Origin: Takakia lepidozioides
Lineage: Eukaryota > Streptophyta > Takakiopsida > Takakiales > Takakiaceae
Assembly: GCA_030704615.1 (NCBI GenBank)
Contig: CM060731.1
Location: forward strand, 50,158,001 to 50,222,000
DNA length: 64,000 nucleotides
Reading direction: 5' to 3'
In this document: piece by piece, positions 1-10,569 of the stretch
Layout of the letters: every line of letters begins with the position of its first letter
Position numbering within the stretch: the stretch's first letter is position 1
Notes under the pieces: model-generated
Database searches by the model: none
Seen by the model: only the letters and a program-made list of their open reading frames with translations
Told to the model about the DNA's origin: nothing
Translations under genes and position numbers: made by a program

Positions 1-1004
1 ACTGTTACAGTAATACTCAAATCTTTGATTCCGCAATCCACAAGCAGAAACTTCATCAGCTTCAAGGGCCACTCTGCCCTGCAGTTGGCGCACTCACCAG
101 TTGCACCTACACCTTGGTGTAGGCAATCTGTGATCTGGAGCAAAGACCTCACATCCACAATATTGCAGTCAGTGATCTCAAGGAGACGACTACTAACTAG
201 GTCTGCTGCTCCATTTCTGCAAACAACTGATATGATGTTCATCATGTCCTGAACAATAGTTTCAGAACATTGAGAGTCTCTAGTCTTGGAATCCAGGATC
301 ATATACCCAAATTGCTTCACCCACATAGAACCATTTGTAGGAAGCAGTTTATCTTGGGACTTGGTCAGTTTTGACAAAAAAGTGACACAAGTCATTAAGA
401 GAATTCGGCCATAGAAGTCAGCCGTCATATAACTGGAGCCCAATACAACAAGCCTCTCCAGAATATTCGCCTTCTCTTTGAACATGAGCCCATTCCAGTA
501 TTCAATGACAGCGTCCCCACAAGCAACTTGCATGGCTCTCTGAAAATTCTTTGCACCAGCTTTTGCGAGGCATTCAATTGCATTTAATAGAAATCCCACC
601 TCCTCAAGAGTGCTGCAACTCCACATACGAGCAGCTCCCATGAGCAGACACTTATTCAGCCCTGCAGTGTCTGCCATGCGCACCACATGCTGTACAGTGT
701 CTTTGCGGAGCCCAACCAATGCCCCAACAAAGGCAGCATCAAAAGGGACGGGCCGTGTTCGTAACACGATGGCATCCACAATGTGGCTGTGGCCGGACCA
801 TCCAGCACACGTCATGGCACCGACCAGATTTGTGGCACCAGCATCGATAAGAATCTGAAGAATGTGCTTGTGGCCTCTACTGGCGGCCTGGAGCAAGGCA
901 CTGTTAAGATCATCCTTAGAGACCCCATTCGCTTGTAAGAATGTCTGTATGTACCGGCGCCTGCTGTCTTGTGGTGCGTCTGCAACCGGTGGTGAATGAT
1001 CCAT
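1..1004 (-). CDS. Ankyrin-repeat-like protein, partial (C-terminus beyond left edge)
   Basis: A reading frame of about 334 codons stays open on the minus strand from an ATG at 1004 to the window edge. Residues about 35-75 read as two ankyrin-like units: SALLQAASRGHKHILQILI, then a second unit with AGWSGHSHIVDAIV. Further helical segments follow with weaker repeat character. Ankyrin repeats bind other proteins and do not by themselves reveal a pathway. The frame stays open upstream of the ATG to a good splice acceptor (CACTTGTGCAG, exon from 1059), so the ATG may be internal and earlier exons may lie further right. Codon use is smooth and there are no stops, unlike the transposon remnants nearby, so this is probably a live host gene. 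That it is coding is fairly sure; the ankyrin assignment is moderate. Confidence 0.62.
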   Translation of the reverse strand, partial: MDHSPPVADAPQDSRRRYIQTFLQANGVSKDDLNSALLQAASRGHKHILQILIDAGATNLVGAMTCAGWSGHSHIVDAIVLRTRPVPFDAAFVGALVGLRKDTVQHVVRMADTAGLNKCLLMGAARMWSCSTLEEVGFLLNAIECLAKAGAKNFQRAMQVACGDAVIEYWNGLMFKEKANILERLVVLGSSYMTADFYGRILLMTCVTFLSKLTKSQDKLLPTNGSMWVKQFGYMILDSKTRDSQCSETIVQDMMNIISVVCRNGAADLVSSRLLEITDCNIVDVRSLLQITDCLHQGVGATGECANCRAEWPLKLMKFLLVDCGIKDLSITVT

Positions 1005-1327
1005 GAAACCAACAGAACAAGGGCCCCACCCTGCTGTTGCACTCTGCAGATCTTGCCACCTGCACAAGTGATACTTGATGTCAGGTCAGTCTGGCAATGG
1101 CCCTATCAGGCTGGCTAGAGAACAACATCCATTTGCACATTTAGTGGTGTTCTAGTGCCTACTTTCACTGATGTATTGAAAGTTCCTCCAACAGCTCAGT
1201 TGGAGAAGGGCGACAAACCCTGGTGTCCTTTGGAAAAACATCAAATCCTGAACTCCTGGAATCTTCCCAAAAGTGACGCTCAACACTATAAAGCTTTGAG
1301 CTGAACAGATGGTGAATGACCAGTGCC

Positions 1328-1445
1328 TCTCACAATTTCTGAACTCAATTTTGTTAAACCCCTCTAGATATATGCGCAATGTCACATCTCCCAATTCCTT
1401 AGCTCAATTTTGTTAAACCCAATAAGAGATATGCGTAATGCCACA
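1328..1445. repeat. 59-bp tandem duplication
   Basis: Two adjacent 59-bp copies (1328-1386 and 1387-1445) share the core CTCAATTTTGTTAAACCC and differ at scattered positions. They lie just upstream of the ankyrin-like gene, in its presumed 5' region. No function is evident. Confidence 0.75.
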
Positions 1446-1494
1446 GCTTTTACACACTCTTGGACAATACTTTTTGGTCTTTAAATCCTCCATC

Positions 1495-2221
1495 TCAGAT
1501 TGCAATGTGCATGGCTTCAATCTCAATACTGTTGTCCATACTACTAAATATTTGAAGACTTATAGAAGCTTCTTTTCCTTCTACTAAGTTCGTAGTATTA
1601 GACGACTCCCCTTTTGAACGTTCTATAGCTTCTTTCAACTCCTGACGAGAAGCACAACACTGAGCCCTTGCTTTAGCCCTCAAAAGTATAGGATCGGTTT
1701 TGATCATTACCTTTCCATGGCATCAGATTGAGACTATTCTTATTTAATCTTCAATATAACCCCGTTGCTATCTAACATTCTCTTTCAGGCAACTTCTTAA
1801 GTTGCTACTGATAGAACGTTACTTATAGTTTCAAGTCTTAGGATCTTCTTATTTTGCTCTGATACCAACTGTAATGAAACTACTCATACTATTCCATTAA
1901 TCCTAGAGAAACAACTTTCAGGTCTTAAAAACCTTTATAAAGAAGAAGACATATTACATAAGTTATCATGTCTTTGTCTATGTATATACTTGTTCTTCCT
2001 CTCTCTTTGATACTCCCTAGTCTAGAACTCATCTTCTAGATCCATTGTATCTCTCTGGCTCTTTCTCTTCTTCTTTGCTTATGGCTCTCGAGTTTCACTT
2101 TCAACCTCCGTGTCTCCTCGTGGCCAACGAGATCTCTTGAGTCTCTTTCCGCTTCGCTTCACATCTGAACCCCATAAGTCACACCCCTTATTAATGATAT
2201 CTACAGTTATGTGTCTTTACA
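1495..2221 (-). mobile_element. Fragment of an LTR retrotransposon (LTR, primer site, start of internal region)
   Basis: Read on the minus strand, a sequence ending in TTACA at 1870 is followed at once by TTGGTATCAGAGC, the plant initiator-tRNA-Met primer-binding site. The interval 1870-2221 is therefore probably the 5' LTR, with terminal TGTAAAG and CATTACA. The internal side is short. A 70-codon frame (1707 to 1495) starts about 160 bp after the primer site; it is charged, resembles nothing I recognise, and could be the start of a gag gene. No second LTR and no pol domains are visible, so the element is truncated. The outer LTR limit is uncertain because no target duplication can be matched. 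Confidence 0.6.
1856..1868 (-). promoter_or_regulatory. Primer-binding site (tRNA-iMet type)
   Basis: The minus strand reads TTGGTATCAGAGC immediately inside the presumed LTR end. This is the standard plant LTR-retrotransposon primer site and fixes the element's orientation. Confidence 0.75.
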
Positions 2222-3309
2222 TATTTAATAAGGGATGAACACATTCATTCTCATAACAAAATATGGTGTAAAGGAGGATCACAAGACGTACATGTACCGC
2301 CAATGTTTTTGACCAAGACATATGTGGCAACCCTAGTCCAAAACTCTTGCACCAACTGTTCATACTCTACATGAAATATGACATAGAAGCTCACCTACAA
2401 CAAACCCAAAACCCATGACATGATCAATACACGAATAAATTGAATATGCAAAACATGAATATATAAAGTAAAAGACTAAATGAGGAAACGAGAAAGCTTA
2501 CAATCTAAACATCATTTTGAGAGAGACCATCTGCCATAGTAAATTCAAAACACTGTTTTATTTGACCTCGGACACAAATGACAACTACATCAATAGTGGT
2601 TGTGAACTTTTCATGAAAAACATTCAGAACAGCTCGAGAGAGTATATTCAGCCAGAAAATTCAAGACAAGTGGAGTTGCCCACCTAGTGGTCAATTATGA
2701 CGTGACGTGGCGCAAACACGTCAGCGTCATGTTGGACATCATGTCATGACGTCCATCACGTCACGTCTAAACCGACTTTATGTCGAGTAATTTTTTTTTA
2801 TTGTTTTCTTTTCACGTGACCAAATTCACCCCATTGTCGAGGTGACGGCCTAAGTGTACTACACACATGATTAAATTTTTTAGTTTATTTATTTAAAAAA
2901 ATGAGCTGCCGGATAATGGACAACCGCCAGACGACGGTGACCAATTTTTTTAATTAGTTTTTATTTATTTATTATTACAATCGGGATCCCCAAAGCATAA
3001 TTTGTTATAACAAATTGGGATCCCGATCATAATTTATTTTAAATTATTAATTATTATTATTAAATGAATATCGGGATTGCTACAATGTAGTCCTAAATTT
3101 GTTTTAATTTATTAATAATGGAACTGTAAGAGCAGAAGATTTTATTTATTATTATTATTATTATTATTTTTCAAATTAATATCGGGATCGCTAGAGCTGG
3201 CCGTCCTAATTTATAATTATCTTATTAATATCGGGGTCATCAGCTTTGGCGATCCTGATATTTATTAAAATGATAATAATAATAATAATAATAATAAAAA
3301 TGACCGCCA
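2222..3309. other. AT-rich non-coding stretch with dispersed ATCGGGATC words
   Basis: No coding frame is credible here. From about 2700 the sequence has short CACGTCA/TGACGT-rich words, then becomes very AT-rich. The word ATCGGGATC or a close variant recurs around 2981, 3019, 3071, 3181 and 3231. The interval 2981-3028 is nearly palindromic, with a perfect 18-bp palindrome at its centre (AATTTGTTATAACAAATT). Two trinucleotide runs, (TTA)n at 3145-3168 and (AAT)n at 3272-3296, are complementary and could pair. This may be an old transposon end. Confidence 0.5.
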
Positions 3310-4600
3310 GCTCGAAATCGCTTTTCATCCTTGAGGCGGTACGTGATCAAAAACTGAGAATTTGGCATGTCTTTTTGGATTACCAGGTTCGAACAACCAT
3401 ATTAACCCTTAAACGCCCAGTGCCATAGTTTGACATTTTCAGAAAACATGACCCCTTAAGTGAAAAAAAGGTGTAACTTTCAGAAAATTAACTTTTTAAA
3501 GAATTTGACCGCACATTAGATGCGTACCTTCCTCCTGCATCCACCTACCAAATTTGAGGCCAATCAGCCCCAGATCCACAAAATGCCACCGTTGAATGTG
3601 GGCCCCATTATTGGGGCCCTTTTTAGAAACATATCCATTTTTGGTAATTTTTTAAAGATTTGAGTGACGGGATCAAATGGGATTGAGGCGAAATTAGCAG
3701 GGTTTCATCCCCTTGAGATCCCTCATCCAACAAGCCAAAAAGTATCCAATTTGGCCAATGCATGTGATGTTGCCACTTGGTCAAACGTGGAAAAATCCCA
3801 TGTTTCTCTCCCTATCTCACACACGTGTGAATAATGAAACAACGAGAATTACCTTTATCAAATCGTGACCCCCTCTGCTTGCGTGATGAGACCTCTTTGC
3901 AACTTGGCAGATCCGAGGCAATTGGGCAATGAATCTTGGTGTGCCAGGTGCCCAGGAACACTATATTTTTTTTTCACACAATTCCATGGAGAATGCAAAA
4001 AGTTATTCAGATTTTTCTGAACCGAAAAGCCTGAAACGGGCTACTGGGCGTTTAAGGGTTAACGTCCTTGATAGATCACATGTAGTTCAACACCTTATCC
4101 ATTCTGATGGAGGGGCAATTCCATTTTTAGTCAATGATAATGAGTATCCTCACTGCTACGTTCTTAGGGAGGGGATCAATCCCAACTGGTCTTGCTTTGT
4201 CCAAAGTATACAACAACCTCAAGATGAGAAACACAAGCACTATGCAAAAATGCAAGAAGGAGTGAGGAAAGATGTTGAAAGGTGCTTTGGAGTTTTGCGA
4301 TCCCAGTCGCCATTGTAAGCCATCATCGTGGACTATGGGACCAGAAAACTATTGGGATGGTGATGACAACTTGCATTATACTTCATAATATGATTATAGA
4401 GGATGAGAAGGGTGATGCCACATTGAACTATGATTATCTTTTTGAAGGAGCACGGCTGCCGGAGCTGAATCATCGACAATGCACTTTTGAGGAATGGCGA
4501 GCAAACACCAGCAATGAGAACATGCACTTCAGGCTAAGGAGAGACCTTGTAGAGCACCATTGGGCTCTAACAGGCAATCATCACTATAAGCTTAGCATAG
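3310..4600 (+). pseudogene. PIF/Harbinger (ALP1-like) transposase remnant, split by an insertion
   Basis: Two blocks of Harbinger DDE transposase homology flank an insertion at 3406-4058. Block 1 (3310-3405) encodes LEAVRDQKLRIWH, then after one missing base GLPGSNN. Block 2 (4063 onward) continues with INVLDRS, which holds the second catalytic Asp, then the conserved KDVERCFGVL with the catalytic Glu, then after a second frameshift near 4305 the helix MTTCIILHNMIIEDE. The N-terminal third with the first catalytic Asp is absent; AT-rich DNA abuts it. The family normally cuts and pastes DNA together with a Myb-like partner; none is seen. The two frameshifts, the truncation and the insertion make this a pseudogene. 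Some relatives are domesticated (ALP1), but not this copy. Confidence 0.88.
3406..4058. mobile_element. piggyBac-like miniature element (653 bp) with TTAA target duplication
   Basis: Perfect 16-bp terminal inverted repeats CCCTTAAACGCCCAGT (3406-3421 and 4043-4058) are flanked on both sides by TTAA (3402-3405 and 4059-4062). Removing the element and one TTAA joins the Harbinger codons ...N-N-H-I with N-V-L-D-R-S, the order conserved in the Harbinger family, so the insertion is proven by its host sequence. TTAA duplication and ends beginning CCC are hallmarks of the piggyBac superfamily. There is no transposase inside; the internal reading frames are short and meaningless. Assignment to piggyBac rests on the ends only. 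Confidence 0.85.
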
Positions 4601-4963
4601 TTTACAAACCCTTTTATGCAAGGTGGGTCAATCTGCTTGGTAGCTTGGCAGCTTGGTACATGTAGACATTCGAGATTCTCTACTTGCTATTTGGTTGATT
4701 TTATCTCGTTATTTTTCTTCTTGGATCAGCAAGAACAGGTCTGTGTGGTTCCAATGATATGTAGCATGCATGATTTGAACTCCTTTAGCCATTCCATTTA
4801 ATTTTTATGCAATGTGAGGTCAATCTGCTTGGAAACTTGGTATATGTAGACATTCAAAACTCTCTGCTTACTATTTGGTTGATTGTATCTCGTTGGGATC
4901 GGCAAGAGCAGGTCTGTTTGGTTCCAATGATTTATAGCATGCATGATTTGGACTCCTCTAGCC
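4601..4963 (+). repeat. Tandem units from the Harbinger 3' region
   Basis: Units of about 150-190 bp start at about 4614 and 4806, each opening TTTATGCAA.GTG and running through CTTGGTACATGTAGACATTC to CTCCTCTAGCC. A third unit lies at 18801-19000, now separated by the left MULE. The unit at 4776-4815 preserves the uninterrupted version of the MULE insertion site. Confidence 0.75.
4955..4963. repeat. Target-site duplication, left side of left MULE
   Basis: CCTCTAGCC here is repeated exactly at 18792-18800, just outside the other end of the element. Nine bases is the typical Mutator duplication length. Confidence 0.8.
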
Positions 4964-5040
4964 GAGGTTAGCTATTTCATGAGCATGAGCGGCATGAGCG
5001 GCATGAGCGGAGTAGCAAGACAATCGGTTTTCATGAGCAG
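4964..5040. repeat. Left terminal inverted repeat and subterminal CATGAGCGG words
   Basis: GCTATTTCATGAGC is followed by three to four copies of the CATGAGCGG word. The inverted counterpart is at 18735-18791 and the same end recurs at 19143. Short iterated subterminal words are usual transposase contact sites; here that is inferred. Confidence 0.75.
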
Positions 5041-5186
5041 AAGTACAATTCTGGAAATAAAAAAATATAATTTTAATGGAATATGTCAGAAAAACCAATA
5101 TAATATTCATTGTTTGAAGTAAAAATTGTACTTTTGAGAGCCGCGTTCATGATATTTCGTCTTCCGCTCATGCAAATTCCGAGCAA

Positions 5187-5470
5187 CATTTGCAAAAATG
5201 GCGCCGAATTTCGCGGTAATAGGTTCCGCAACCGGAGAAATCTGCGACGTATTTCGCGGCTATAGGTCCCAACATGACAGGTGTGTAAGCCCAAAATTTG
5301 GAAATGTGACGCCGAATTTCGGTATATGGTGTCGGGGATTGCACAGATGTTGGGCGGTTCTGGGCTATGTAACAGGAAATTCTGCGCCATTTTTCAGGAC
5401 ATGGTTCCCGTGCATGTTAGCCAGTTTTCGGCCCAAAATAGGGAAATTCGGCGCCATTTTTCCAGAAATG
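5187..5470. repeat. Subterminal GGCGCC palindrome words, transposase side
   Basis: Four words of the type AAATTCGGCGCCATTTTT, in both orientations (about 5196, 5309, 5386 and 5440), lie between the element end and the 3' end of the transposase gene. Two are degraded. The matching region of the right copy is 51385-51765. Confidence 0.75.
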
Positions 5471-5620
5471 ACCCCACAATTGCTACTGTTGGAACTCAGT
5501 TTTCTGGAATATTGCCTGTCTCATTCCAGGAGTTTTGGGCATTTCATTACACTGCAAAACAAAGTCTAATGCATCAAAATGCAATTGAAAATATCCATAT
5601 GGTGGATTCCCTTTGCCCCA

Positions 5621-8600
5621 TCAATGATTTCTGGAATCCCGGCGGAGGAGTTTGTGCACCTCGTTCACGCTCAACGCTGGTGCATGAATAAAGTCATCAA
5701 TAGTCAAGTTCATCCTCAACCTCTTCAGGTAAATGTAATACATATGCTTGCACGGATAATACTTTGAACCCTTCTTTGCTTCCATCAACGAGAAGTCCGT
5801 ACAATTGCAAGTCGGCTCCACTTCAATCGTAATTGTGTATACGTCGTCGCGTACAGCTAAGCCGACCATTGCCATACGATAAACACGCCTAAGGCCGGGT
5901 GGGGGTACGTCCACGGAGCTCTGAATAGTGCAAGCCATCCCAAGAGCATTGGCAATCCGAGTCTCATTCAACTTGTTGGGAGGGTGTCGTCTCTTCACTC
6001 TTCCGAATCGCATTGTGGGATGTGCAGAATTGTCCAATCCGTCTCTACTGGACCGAGCAGTCTGCAATGGTTGGGTCTGAGGAACTGGAAATGCGTGGGC
6101 CGGGACGTCTGTGCATTGCACCATTCAAAATCCTGATGCAGAAAGAGCATCCGCCTCATTTTGAGAGAGGTTGCAACCCGGTGCAACAGGCCAGACGCCC
6201 GGAGGTTCCGGCATTCCCTGAATGCCGTACTTGGGCTTGCCAAATACATACGTCATTATGTCGTGCCTACAGAACCAAAACGTCTGCGTTGTGGCGTGAG
6301 CAAATGTGGGAGTCAAAAATGTGCCGGTGAAACAAGGTGCAGGTACAGCACCGTGTGGGTTCCTCCGAATCATCTCACCATAACGTGTTCTCGTATCCAC
6401 CCGGATGGCGCAACACTTCCCTTGAAATGCCGGCAATGTCCTTGCAATTCTCCACTGTGACTCCGACACTCTTGTCTCCACAATGGGTATGTTGTACTGC
6501 GTTACTACAGATGGCTCGTTATGTTCCTCGGGCACGTGCCCTGTGCTCAAAGGAGATGACGATCTTGAACGTGCAGGACTTGCGGTGCTCGACGACACCT
6601 CCTCGGGCAACATCACGGGACCACGAGGGAGCGTGCGAATATTCTTGTCAGCTCGCCATGAATCCTCTTCTCCGCCAGGTGCCTCGTCAAGTCTGTCTCA
6701 CTGGACGGGTGTGAACATCTCCTTCCAAATGTTGGCCTCTTTGAAGCAATGGCGTGTCCCGAAGGCCCTCTCGCAAGGCTTCCGCCCACTTCCGAGGATT
6801 CTTCGATCTGGAGGCAGTCCGCATCAGCATTTCCTGCCTGTCCAGCCCCAAGCCCCACTGTTTCCCTTTCAAGAACTCATTGTACCTGCATTGTTGCATA
6901 ATTGACCTCACAATGTCCTCCGTTGTGGCAGTGAGGATGTCCACCAGATGCGCCGCAGAGGAGGCATGCCAGGAAGAATGTACTGATTCGGCCATGTTTG
7001 TTGTCGGCATGTCGGTGTCGGAGTCGAGACACATTTCCTGCACATGCACATATTGAGGTTACAAGCAAGTTACAAATAATGAGTAGAGCATAATATTCAA
7101 CGGAACGCAGATTCGTCCAACTCACCTCCCGCATATAGTCGCCGAACTGGAGGAAACGATAATGCCACCATGCTAGCCAACTGACCATTGCTCCCTCGTC
7201 TGATTTCTTTACAGCACCTGACGTTGTCCACCAAGCCTATATACATGCAAACTGTGTCTCTGCATCATCCAAGGTGGGAGCACGCTTCCACACAAGACAC
7301 ATGGAACGGTGCTCCTCTTTGAAATCTGGCGCCACGAGCCTGGTTGTGTACTGCGACAAGCTCTGCAAAAAATGGAACCCACAAGATCTCTCCTTACCTT
7401 TCATGGGAACATTGGGGTCTTCCCCGTACACCCTTCGGATGGCAGCCCAATTTGCTTGTGCGTTGTCCGCCATGAAACCTCGGAAATTGGGAGGGGGCAA
7501 TCCTGCCCTGGCCATCTGTTCGTTTATTCCCTGCCAAAGAAGCATCTCCGATTGTGTGTCCTCTCCTTTCATCTCACAAATAACAATTGTCATTAGCATC
7601 CTGCAGTGGGTGTCGTAGACATGTGCACCCATTGTCACCCACTGGTGATTTGTAATTCGCTTGATATGGTCGAACATGACCCAACTGTTTGACAAGTCCC
7701 CACTCGTCATCCGGTGGCCAGTTCGACGCCGCTGCCAGGCCCACACGTGAACATTTTGAATACGAAACAACAATCTGCCTCAGTTCCTTGTCCTGGAAAC
7801 CTACTTCCATGAATGTAGTCATATCCACATCGTCGCTTCACCTCCAGAATGGAGTGCATATCCGAGCCACGCCCAATTCTCTATTTGCAGGAAACAATGT
7901 GGTTTCGGACATTCGGTGAACAGACGTGGGACACTGAATCCAGCAATGCCTCCATTTCCTTCTCATCGAGAGGAACTCTGTCGGAGCCGTCTTCCGACAT
8001 AATTCTGGCCAATGCCATCTTATGGGTGCCCTGCAGCTGTATCTGTTTGGGTTTGGCACCAGGTCTCAACTTAACCTCCTCCTGCATGAGCTACTCTGCC
8101 TCGTGGGCAGCCTCCCGCGAGTTCCCCCTCGCCAATTTGTGACAATGGGAACCAACGTGTATGCAAGCTTGTGAGGTCAGGGAAAACGGTGCAACACATA
8201 GAAACTGCTTGGCATTACAACAGACATGCAATGTGGTGGTTCTTTGCAATACGCACACTTAAATGTGGAGTTTGGAACCTTCTCCTGAGCTCGAAATGGT
8301 TTGTGAACTGTGCCTGTCCGATCCGTCTCGTTCCTGTGACCTCTGGATTTAAAGTGGAAGCAAGTTGGAGAGAAACACCGCAACGCGCCCGCACAAACAA
8401 CGTAGCGCACCCGCACCATCGAGCATCTTCATGCTGGTGGTTTTGGTGACACACCAAGGATGACCGTCATGTTTCCTATCCATATCTGTCAACATTCCGG
8501 ACGCCCTGAAATAGTCCGTTCGAGGAGGGAACTCAAAGAAGATATTACCGTCGACGTCTGCGGGAAGGCATGTAACGGATTTAATTGCGAACTTGTTGTA

Positions 8601-9251
8601 GTCCAGCCCAGCCAGCTCCGAGCGGTGTCCCTCCATGTGAAGCCCTCGCAGAATTTCAAGAATGGATTGAATTGCCGAGCTCGTGCTGGGAATATGACTC
8701 CCTCGTCCGCTGATGTCCATTGAGGACTTGCCTGATCTCCAGGATGATCTTGGAACTTCCATGACCTCGTCTGAGTCGGACAGATTGTGAACAACCCGGT
8801 TCTCGCTCATCTTCATTGATGGGGTCGGCTCTGGATTTACTTCGTTGCGGACTTCTCTCTTTGAGGTACCCAGTCTCTGATTCGCGGATTGTTTCGTAGA
8901 AGGCGCTAGGATAGAAGGTGCATTTGGCGGGCAAATGAAGTCCCCAACAGCCCTGTATATGACGCTATCCGATGGTGGAACTCGTCATTCCCTGCCGTCG
9001 CCGAAATCATCGTGGAGCACAACAATACTTTCGACTACAACTCCGTTTGAATCCTTCCTTTCATCCTCCAAAAATACCGACCCCGGTTTCAGGTGGTATC
9101 GAACGCAGAGATATTTCTCCATCACCCGACAGATGTCCCCTCTGCACGGAAATGTAGCTCTATGCTCGTGAGGAGGGCAATACACTATAGCGCTCGGGTT
9201 TTCTGCCATGGGAGATGTGCACACAAGACTATCAGGATGGCGTTCGGGCAA
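5621..9251 (-). pseudogene. Mutator-like transposase, left copy (frameshifted)
   Basis: Minus-strand pieces collinear with the right copy (47643-51229) can be read in order. First comes an N-terminal part (9251 to about 8410). A GCM/WRKY-like zinc domain follows (8419 to about 8130; Cys pairs in CAGALRCFSPTC and FKCAYC). The MULE core (7773-7237) contains FRGFMADNAQANW, the family's acidic motif region, and CGFHFLQSL. Nearer the end is DSDTDMPTTNMAESVHSSW (about 7020), then a SWIM finger C-x-C...C-x-H (about 5820-5750), with the stop at 5621. Such proteins cut transposon ends and duplicate about 9 bp, matching the 9-bp duplication seen here. Introns are likely (for example 7049-7140), but several frame changes, such as near 8410, are real lesions. 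The core is intact where the right copy has a TAG. Orientation is divergent from the methyltransferase gene. Confidence 0.82.
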
Positions 9252-9788
9252 GTGCCCTGGGAGAAGGGGGATGCAGCGAGGGGAAGGAATGCAGGGCCGA
9301 TTTTTCCGAGCGACGAAGCCTATTCATGAATCCGGGGAGCCCACTCTCCCAAAAATCCACTGTCAGAATGTTAAGAACCTTGTCTCCGGAATGCGGCCCC
9401 TGGCCTTTGCGCAATAACTGCCAACGGTATTTAGTCAAAAGGTATATGACCAGTGCAGATGCGCTGCGCAAACCAATAATTGTGGCGTCTGACAAGAAGC
9501 ATGGGGGGCGAGCGTGCAAGCACCTTCCCCATTGACAGAGGGAACTGACAGAGGTGGCATTCCAGTGGGTCTGATTGCAAGATTGAGTGCCAGACCCTCG
9601 CTGCCAAAAGTCAACATTCAACAATATGCAACATTGCACAAAAAGTGGAACTTTGGTTCAAAGGAGACATTTTTATTAATAATGAACTGTGACAAGTATG
9701 CATGCCCTCACAAACCGAGGGAAGCCAAAAGTATGCATGCAATCCATGCTCAGGTAAGTTGGAGATTTGTTCCTGTGTTGCACTGTTC

Positions 9789-10355
9789 TCACCAAGAAGC
9801 TGGAACCTCGATTGGCCTCTCAACAAGCTCATGACTGACAGGGTGTCGGTAGGTGAAGACAATGGATGCAGCCCGTTCGCCTTTGGTGTAGTGGACAATG
9901 GTGTCATGTCCTCCGATATATGCACCATCGTAAATCGAGACCTTTGCTGTGGAGACTCTATGTCCATAGGACTCATCCTCGTAGCTTATGAGAATGTCCC
10001 CATACACTGTTTGGGATGGAATCCTCTCTGGCATGTACGTACACCCGATGCAATCCTCGTAGGCCCACTGGCAGCACCTCCAATGATGTAGTAAGGCCGT
10101 GCGGCTTTTGGGGATGTCCCATGCAGGCGGATACTGCAGATCAACGATTCGCAGGCACCAAAGCCGTGCAAGCCCGTCCCCACGAAGCTGATCGTGGAAG
10201 CCAGGAAGGTACTCAAGAGCGGACAGGTGCACCCTCCTCTGCTGAGAGTGGTCTATCCAATCCTGCAGGTATATGAAAATATCCCCTAACTTGGGGGAGA
10301 AGTCCCACGGGGTGAGATGCTTGTTTGGGCAGTTGCTGGGATACCGGCACGACAT
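9789..10355 (-). CDS. Hypothetical 188-residue protein upstream of the left transposase
   Basis: An uninterrupted frame with ATG at 10355 lies between the palindrome array and the transposase. It contains GDIFIYLQDWIDHS, many aromatic and acidic residues, and no recognised domain. It could be a 5' exon of the transposase gene (its stop would then lie in an intron) or a separate small gene. The right copy of the element lacks it: there the palindrome array joins directly to sequence equivalent to about 9430. It is either a deletion in the right copy or an acquisition in the left. It may be truly coding, since its frame survived while the neighbours decayed. Confidence 0.42.
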   Translation of the reverse strand: MSCRYPSNCPNKHLTPWDFSPKLGDIFIYLQDWIDHSQQRRVHLSALEYLPGFHDQLRGDGLARLWCLRIVDLQYPPAWDIPKSRTALLHHWRCCQWAYEDCIGCTYMPERIPSQTVYGDILISYEDESYGHRVSTAKVSIYDGAYIGGHDTIVHYTKGERAASIVFTYRHPVSHELVERPIEVPASW

Positions 10356-10569
10356 CGTCGACTATTGAAAGGGCTGCCAGAAAGCAGACAGGGTGCGCAG
10401 GGAGGGGGGAGTGTGGGGAAGCTGAAGTGAGAGGAGCTCGGAGCAAGGAAGTGTTGTTGTTGACTCGGTTTGAAACGCGTGGGTCACGAGAGAAGGTCGG
10501 GCAAGTGGCAAAGAAAAAGAGCAACATTTAATATAACCGTACCCAGGAATGAGGGGCAGAATTTAATTC

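Noticed and set aside
1495-1707. Calling the fragment left of the primer site a Ty1/copia gag
   Set aside because: The primer site is shared by copia and gypsy elements, and the 70-residue frame has no zinc knuckle or recognised gag segment, so the superfamily is left open.
5621-9300. Plus-strand frames over the left transposase and minus-strand frames over the right one (for example 6013-6330, 7274-7618, 49237-49581)
   Set aside because: Antisense shadows of the transposase coding frames; no conserved motifs and no agreement of lesions between the copies.
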